From Betaproteobacteria bacterium (lineage in GTDB: Bacteria; Pseudomonadota; Gammaproteobacteria; Burkholderiales; Usitatibacteraceae): a stretch of 64,000 nt of DNA. The notes below the pieces were generated by a model. That model had not been told where the DNA came from. It ran no database searches and saw only the letters and a list, made by a program, of their open reading frames with translations. Location: positions 1,116,001 through 1,180,000 of the forward strand of contig JADKJU010000002.1 in NCBI GenBank assembly GCA_016720855.1, given 5' to 3'. Of this stretch, positions 59,145-64,000 are shown piece after piece; the stretch's first letter is position 1, and every line of letters begins with the position of its first letter. The translations under genes and the position numbers were made by a program.

Positions 59145-60731
59145 TCAATCGATCCTCACTCTGTAGAAGTACAGCGTGTTCACCGGGGAAAACCACGCCG
59201 ACACGTTCTTCTTCATGGCCCACGGGATGAGCGGCTGGTGGATCGTGACGAGGGGCAGTTCCTGCCCGGCCAGCAGGAGCGCCTCGCGGGCCAGGTCATC
59301 GCGCCGGGACGGGTCCTTCTCGACCTGCAGCTTCCCGATGATCTCATCCATGCGCGCATTCGACCAGCGGCCCATGTTGAAGTCGCCCTCGCCCTTGCGC
59401 GTGACGGAGTGCAGCAGCGCCTGCAGGGTGTAGAGCGCGTCGCCCGTGACCCCGGCACCCCACGAGAGCAGGTAGAAGCTGGTGTCGTGCTTCTCGATCT
59501 TGGGGAAGTAGTTCGACTGCGGGACGATGTTGGGGCGCACCCTGATGCCCACCTGCGAGAGCATGACGGCCACGGCCTGCGCGATGTCGGCGGACGGCTG
59601 GATGTTGCCGGCGTCCAGCGTCACCTCGAATCCGTCGGGATAGCCCGCTTGCGCGAGAAGCTTCCTCGCCTTCTCCTTGTCGTAGGGCAGGCGCCTGTCG
59701 GCCTGCGCCGCGTAGCCCTGCACTCCGGGCGTGAGGATCGTCCCCGCGGGCCGCGAGAAGCCGCGCATCACCTTGGACCGGATCGCCTCCGCGTCGATGG
59801 CGTGGGCCACGGCCTGGCGCACTCGGATGTCCTTGAAGGGATTCCTCCCGTTTGCCTTTCCGTAGAGCAGGTCGTCGCGGAAGACGTCGAAAGCGATGTA
59901 CTGCACGCGAAGCTCGCCGCCCTCGACGATCTTGATGCCCGGATTGGCCGCGAGCCGTGCCACGTCCTGCGTGGGCGGGTCCAGCACGAAGTCCACCTCG
60001 CCCGAGAGCAGGGCGGCCAGGCGCGTGGCGTTGGACTTGATGGGCAGCATCACGATCTCGTCGAGGTTGCCCTCGTTCATCCCCGCCTGGTGGCCCCACC
60101 AGCCCCTGTGGGAGACGAGCACCGTCTTCACGTCTGTCTGGCGCTCCTTCACCAGGAAGGCGCCCGTGCCGTTGGCATTCCGGGCGGCGAAGGTATCTTC
60201 CCTGGCCGTGTAGTCCTGCGGACGCAGGGCGCCGAACTTCTCCGACCAGGCCTTGTTCATGATGCGGAAGTTGGTCATGTGCGAAAGCAGCGCCGGGTTG
60301 GGTTCGCGCATCACGAGGTCCACCGTGCGCGCATCCACCTTGACGGCCTTCTCGACGCCTTGCAGCGCGACCTTAAGCTGGGAGGTGGGGGAGAGCGCCC
60401 GCTCCACCGAGAAGACCACGTCGTCGGCGGTGAGGATCGCGCCGTCGTGGAACCTGACCCCTTCGCGCAGCGTGAAACGCCAGGTCCGGTCGTTGGGCCG
60501 CGTCCACGAGACCGCCAGCCACGGGATGACTTTCCATTCCTTGTCGCGCCAGACCAGGGGCTCGTAGACGTTGCCCGTCAGCCGCGAGGTGGCCAGCAGG
60601 TTGGCCGAGTGCGGATCGAGCGTCTGCGGGTCGTCCTGGCTGGCATAGCGCAGCGTCTTCGCTTCCGCGGCCGGCGTGAGGAAGGCGAGGAGCGCGAAGG
60701 CGAGGGCGAGGGCGCGGCGAACGGCGGTCAA
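59145..60731 (-). CDS. Peptide ABC transporter substrate-binding protein (second)
   Basis: A 528-residue SBP_bac_5 protein with a signal peptide (ALALAFALLAFLTPAAEA). It has LRYASQDDPQTLDPH, FTLREGVRFHDG and VMRGFSRPAGT, and delivers peptides or related compounds to the permease. The TTG start overlaps the stop of the first binding-protein gene (TTGA). It is clearly related to its neighbour. Confidence 0.92.
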   Translation of the reverse strand: MTAVRRALALAFALLAFLTPAAEAKTLRYASQDDPQTLDPHSANLLATSRLTGNVYEPLVWRDKEWKVIPWLAVSWTRPNDRTWRFTLREGVRFHDGAILTADDVVFSVERALSPTSQLKVALQGVEKAVKVDARTVDLVMREPNPALLSHMTNFRIMNKAWSEKFGALRPQDYTAREDTFAARNANGTGAFLVKERQTDVKTVLVSHRGWWGHQAGMNEGNLDEIVMLPIKSNATRLAALLSGEVDFVLDPPTQDVARLAANPGIKIVEGGELRVQYIAFDVFRDDLLYGKANGRNPFKDIRVRQAVAHAIDAEAIRSKVMRGFSRPAGTILTPGVQGYAAQADRRLPYDKEKARKLLAQAGYPDGFEVTLDAGNIQPSADIAQAVAVMLSQVGIRVRPNIVPQSNYFPKIEKHDTSFYLLSWGAGVTGDALYTLQALLHSVTRKGEGDFNMGRWSNARMDEIIGKLQVEKDPSRRDDLAREALLLAGQELPLVTIHQPLIPWAMKKNVSAWFSPVNTLYFYRVRID

Positions 60732-62308
60732 TTGATCCTGACCCACTTCACCATGAGGCGGTTGTCGGCCCGGTGCACCACGCTCACGTTGGAGCGCATC
60801 GCCCATGGAATCACCTGGTGATGCAGCGGGATGTGGCCCACGTCGGCCATGTGGACGCGCAGGATCTCGCGGGCGAGCGCCGCGCGCTTGTCGGGATCGA
60901 CCTCGGTCTTGAGCTTGTCGACGGCGGCATCGACCTTCGGGTTGGAGTACCTGCCCAGGTTGTAGTCGCCGTCCGCCGTCCCGGGCACGTAGGTCCTGAG
61001 CAGGCTCTGCACCGCGTACTGGGAATCGAACGTCGGCACGCCCCAGCCCAGCAGGTAGAAGCTGGTGTCGAAGTTCTGGATCTTCGGGAAGTACTGGGCG
61101 CGCGGCATCGCGTTCACCTTCACCCTCACGTCGATGCGCGCGAGCATGCCGGCGATGGCCACGCACAGCTTCTCGTCGGCGATGTAGCGGTTGTTGGGGC
61201 AATCGAGCGTCACCTCGAACCCGTTCGGGTAGCCGGCCTCGGCGAGCAGCTTCTTCGCGCGCGCGGTGTCCGCGGGCTTCACCTTGTCCAGGTCCCCGGG
61301 ATAGCCCGCCACCTGCGGGGCGAACATCAGCGCCGTGGGTATCGACATGCCGCGCATCACCCGGGTCTTGAGGATATTCACGTCGATGGCGGCCTGGAAG
61401 GCTTCGCGCACCCGCCCGTCCTTGAAGGGGTTCCTGCCCTTCACGTTCGAGTAGGCGAGTTCGTTCCGCCACTGGTCCATGCCCAGGAAGATGGTGCGGT
61501 TCTCGTTGCCTTCCACGACCTTCGTCTTCGCCTCCCGCTTCAGGCGCGCAACATCCTGCGGGGGCGGATCGAGCACGAAGTCGATCTCGCCCGAGATGAG
61601 CGCGGCCAGGCGCGTGCCGTCGCTCTTGATCGGCTGGTACACGATCTCGTTCACGTTGCCTTCCAGCTTCCCCCACCAGTTGGAGTTGAGGACTGCGACG
61701 GTCTTCACGTCCGCCTCGCGGGTGCGAAGGACGTAGGGGCCCGTGCCGTTGGCGTTGCGCGAGGAGAAGGTCTCCTCCTTGTTCTTGTAGTCCTGGGGCT
61801 TCGTCACGTTGTGCTTCGTGGCCCAGGCCTTGCTCATGACCCGCACTTCGGTGAGTTGTGCAATCAGGACCGGCGCGGGCCCTTCGGTCACGATGTCCAC
61901 GGTGAGCTCGTCCACTTTCCGCGCTTGCTTCACGCCCGCGAGGTAGGGCTTGAAGTTCGAGGTGTCGGAGAGGGCGCGGCCGATGGAAAACACGACGTCG
62001 TCGGCCGTGAACGGCGTGCCGTCATGGAACTTCACGTTCGGGCGCAGCTTGAAGCGCATCACGGTCGCGCTCACCGGCTGCCACGTCAGCGCGAGGCAGG
62101 GCTCGACCTTGAGGTCCTTGCCGCGGGTGACCAGCGGCTCGTAGATGTTGTCGAGGAAAGCGCTGGTGAAGCCCTCGTTGTTGGCGTGCGGGTCGATCGT
62201 GGTGATGTCGCCCTGGCTCGAGTAGCGCAGCGTCTTCGCGCCGGCAACGGTGCCGAAGGCAAGCAGGGCGGCCAGTATCACCGCGCGCAGGGCAATGGAG
62301 GCGGACAT
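60728..62308 (-). CDS. Peptide ABC transporter substrate-binding protein (first)
   Basis: A 526-residue SBP_bac_5 protein with a signal peptide (AVILAALLAFGTVAGA). LRYSSQGDITTIDPHA and FKLRPNVKFHDG show the family, and the two tandem copies share the NANGTG and DFVLDPP blocks. It is the first gene of the Dpp operon. Duplicated binding proteins usually widen ligand range. Confidence 0.93.
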   Translation of the reverse strand: MSASIALRAVILAALLAFGTVAGAKTLRYSSQGDITTIDPHANNEGFTSAFLDNIYEPLVTRGKDLKVEPCLALTWQPVSATVMRFKLRPNVKFHDGTPFTADDVVFSIGRALSDTSNFKPYLAGVKQARKVDELTVDIVTEGPAPVLIAQLTEVRVMSKAWATKHNVTKPQDYKNKEETFSSRNANGTGPYVLRTREADVKTVAVLNSNWWGKLEGNVNEIVYQPIKSDGTRLAALISGEIDFVLDPPPQDVARLKREAKTKVVEGNENRTIFLGMDQWRNELAYSNVKGRNPFKDGRVREAFQAAIDVNILKTRVMRGMSIPTALMFAPQVAGYPGDLDKVKPADTARAKKLLAEAGYPNGFEVTLDCPNNRYIADEKLCVAIAGMLARIDVRVKVNAMPRAQYFPKIQNFDTSFYLLGWGVPTFDSQYAVQSLLRTYVPGTADGDYNLGRYSNPKVDAAVDKLKTEVDPDKRAALAREILRVHMADVGHIPLHHQVIPWAMRSNVSVVHRADNRLMVKWVRIN

Positions 62309-62464
62309 CGGAGGGTTCTCACGGGGACTTGCGTTTCGATACCGGCGCTGCGGGCGCGGAACCGAAACTCTGGCTTGGGAAATCAAGGACTTGGCGCATA
62401 CCTTGCGACGGGATCGATGATGCCGCAAGGGCCTTCGGGCGTCAACGCGGAAGGCGGCCGGGAT

Positions 62465-62489
62465 TACATTTCCATCGCCGGAAAATGTA
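62465..62489 (+). promoter_or_regulatory. Imperfect palindrome in the divergent promoter region
   Basis: TACATTTCC and GGAAAATGTA flank ATCGCC, 41 bases before the lipoprotein ATG. It may be a regulator site or stem in the 221-base gap between two divergent units. Confidence 0.3.
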
Positions 62490-62529
62490 CCCTGCAACTC
62501 CCGTCGCCCCCATCACGAAAGGCATTGCG

Positions 62530-63213
62530 ATGAACTCGAGGATCGCCCTGGCCTGCGCCGCGCTGGCGCTCGCCGCATGCGGCAAGACGGAGCCCCCGAA
62601 GCCGGCCGACACCGGTGCCAAGGTGGAACAGGCCGCCAAACAGATGGGCGAGGCGGCCCGCCAGGGCGACGTCGGGCAGGTGGGCGAGGCCATGAAGCAG
62701 ATGGGAGAGGCCCTTTCGGGATCGGTCAAGGTCGAGCCGGTGGATTTCCGCGTGCTCAAGGAGGTGATGCCCGATTCCGTCGCCGGGATGAAGCGAGTGG
62801 GTTCGGAGGGATCGAGGACCAGCGTGGTCGGCATCGCCACTTCGCGGGTGGAGGCGACCTACGAGGACGGCAAGGGCGGGCGCATCGTCCTCGAGGTCAA
62901 GGATGTCGGCACGCTGACGGGGGTGACCGCGATGGCCTCTGCCTGGGTGAACATCGAGATCGACAAGGAAGGCGACTCCGGCTACGAGCGCACGACGAGC
63001 GCGGGCGGGCGCAAGGCCTACGAGCGCTACGACAAGGCCGCGCGCACCGGCGAGTACGACGTCATCGTCGCCGGGCGCTTCATCGTCGAAGCCAAGGCGA
63101 CGGGCGTCGAGATGAAGGTGTTCAGGGAGGCGGTGGCGAAGCTCGACCTGGCGAAGCTCGATGCGCTCAAGTCGAAAGGCCTGCCGGCCGCGGCAGCCGC
63201 GCCGGCGAAGTAG
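62530..63213 (+). CDS. Putative lipoprotein of unknown function
   Basis: A 227-residue protein with a signal peptide and lipobox ALAAC. The mature part begins with a helical Ala/Gln/Glu-rich region (VEQAAKQMGEAARQGDVGQ), then a domain with VMPDSVAGMKRVGSEG and GRIVLEVKDVG. The family is not recognised; its Ala-rich end is typical of such envelope proteins. Confidence 0.7.
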   Translation: MNSRIALACAALALAACGKTEPPKPADTGAKVEQAAKQMGEAARQGDVGQVGEAMKQMGEALSGSVKVEPVDFRVLKEVMPDSVAGMKRVGSEGSRTSVVGIATSRVEATYEDGKGGRIVLEVKDVGTLTGVTAMASAWVNIEIDKEGDSGYERTTSAGGRKAYERYDKAARTGEYDVIVAGRFIVEAKATGVEMKVFREAVAKLDLAKLDALKSKGLPAAAAAPAK

Positions 63214-63220
63214 CGCCGCG

Positions 63221-64000
63221 ATGAGTGCGCCCTCGCCCCTCGTTTCACCCCAGGGCGCCTCCTATGAGCTGAGCGAGGTGCCCGCCAGCTCGCCGTTCAC
63301 GTGGCTCGCGCGCGGGTGGGACGATTTCCGGGCGGCGCCGGTCGCCAGCGGGTTCTACGGCGTGGCGTTCGCGGCCATGGGCTGGGCGCTCCTCGCCCTT
63401 TACGACTTCGCCTACCAGTACGTGTCCACGCTGGCCGGTGCCTTCCTGCTGGCCGCACCCTTTCTTGCCACGGGCCTGTACGCGCTGTCGCGCGATCGGG
63501 AGGCGGGTCGGAAGCCGCGGCTCGTGCCCTCGCTCACGGCCTGGCGCGAGAACGTGGGCGGCCTGGGCATCTACGTGCTGGTCATCACCGTGATCTTCCT
63601 CGTCTGGGCGCGCGCCTCCCTCGTCACCTTCGCGCTCTTCAGCACCGGGACCATGCCGGACCTGAAGAACTTCCTCGCCAGGGCGTTCTCCCTGGGCAAC
63701 ATCGATTTCGTGCTCGTGTACTTCGCGGTGGGCGGGATTTTCGCGACCCTCGTCTTTGCGGTGAGCGTGGTCTCGGTGCCGATGATGCTCGACCGCGGCA
63801 ACGACGCGGTGAGCGCGGCGATCCTTTCCGTGCAAGTGCTGGGGAGGAACCCCGGCGCGATGGCCGTGTGGGCGCTGGCCATCGTGACGCTCACCGGAGC
63901 GGGATTCGCGACCGCCTTTCTCGGGCTCGTCGTCACCATGCCCGTGATCGGGCACGCCACGTGGCACGCGTACCGCGACTGCGTGGCGTGGGGCGAGGAC
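63221..64000 (+). CDS. DUF2189 membrane protein (truncated by window end)
   Basis: The first 260 codons are open to the window edge. Several helices (GFYGVAFAAMGWALLALYDF; TLAGAFLLAAPFLATGLYAL; YVLVITVIFLVWARASLVTF) and the motifs RGWDDFRAAP and GHATWHAYRDCV are typical of DUF2189. Function unknown. Eight bases after the lipoprotein gene. Confidence 0.85.
   Translation, partial: MSAPSPLVSPQGASYELSEVPASSPFTWLARGWDDFRAAPVASGFYGVAFAAMGWALLALYDFAYQYVSTLAGAFLLAAPFLATGLYALSRDREAGRKPRLVPSLTAWRENVGGLGIYVLVITVIFLVWARASLVTFALFSTGTMPDLKNFLARAFSLGNIDFVLVYFAVGGIFATLVFAVSVVSVPMMLDRGNDAVSAAILSVQVLGRNPGAMAVWALAIVTLTGAGFATAFLGLVVTMPVIGHATWHAYRDCVAWGED

Noticed and set aside
1..64000. tRNA or rRNA genes
   Set aside because: No cloverleaf, TTCGAATC-type loop with acceptor, or rRNA core sequence was seen by eye; a tRNA scan would be decisive.

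Overview
The window reads as a chromosomal piece of a high-GC betaproteobacterium (Burkholderiales or a related uncultured lineage). The evidence is the gene content: an HrpA-type DEAH helicase, LutABC, TRAP and Dpp uptake systems, DUF2189 and DUF2214 membrane proteins, and uniformly GC-rich third codon positions. It is inferred from gene families; no rRNA or other phylogenetic marker is present. Genes are tightly packed, often with ATGA, GTGA or TTGA overlaps, and no stretch over 300 bases lacks a gene.

1-13055 is the standout region, a compact biosynthetic locus I cannot match to a described family. A leftward operon (10611 to 1) encodes a CmcI-like methyltransferase, a stand-alone carrier protein, a MurG-like glycosyltransferase, a radical SAM/SPASM enzyme, a single-module NRPS (C-A-T-TE), a second radical SAM/SPASM enzyme, a GT2 glycosyltransferase, an NDP-sugar epimerase/dehydratase and the start of a probable exporter. 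A rightward pair (10729-13055) supplies an AMP-forming acyl ligase and a 4'-phosphopantetheinyl transferase. Together these could activate an acid, join it to one amino acid (the A-domain code looks valine-like), modify it by radical chemistry, methylate and glycosylate it, and export it. The NRPS thioesterase has Cys in place of the usual Ser nucleophile.

13101-18055 holds a hydroxypyruvate isomerase-like enzyme, an Atm1-type ABC exporter with a small lipoprotein, and an exported M3B peptidase. 18126-19610 carries two toxin-antitoxin pairs separated by attC-like imperfect palindromes, which looks like a small integron cassette array without an integrase. 19652-24430 has TPR and membrane proteins, an SDR, a DUF1810 remnant and an aspartate/glutamate racemase-like gene.

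24447-36411 is mostly core metabolism: argG, an alpha/beta hydrolase, a MetY-type enzyme, a PbpG-type peptidase, a universal stress protein, lutABC, and two cation/proton antiporter-like genes. 36546-43935 is a catabolic block: a TRAP transporter, amidase, 2-hydroxyacid dehydrogenase, frameshifted beta-hydroxyacid dehydrogenase and GST. 44059-46525 contains a secreted repeat protein, an ECF sigma/anti-sigma pair and a membrane protein behind a CRP-like site. 46626-53849 contains hrpA, a PH-domain protein, an aminotransferase, a DUF2214 protein and a methyltransferase. 53846-62308 is a leftward dipeptide/oligopeptide ABC operon with two tandem binding proteins, a RidA protein and two paralogous small secreted proteins. 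The window ends with a lipoprotein and a truncated DUF2189 gene.

A short repeat built on ACACGGATGA occurs at gene junctions in the lut and dpp operons and supplies start or stop codons. Two REP-like palindromes flank the GST-to-hrpA stretch.
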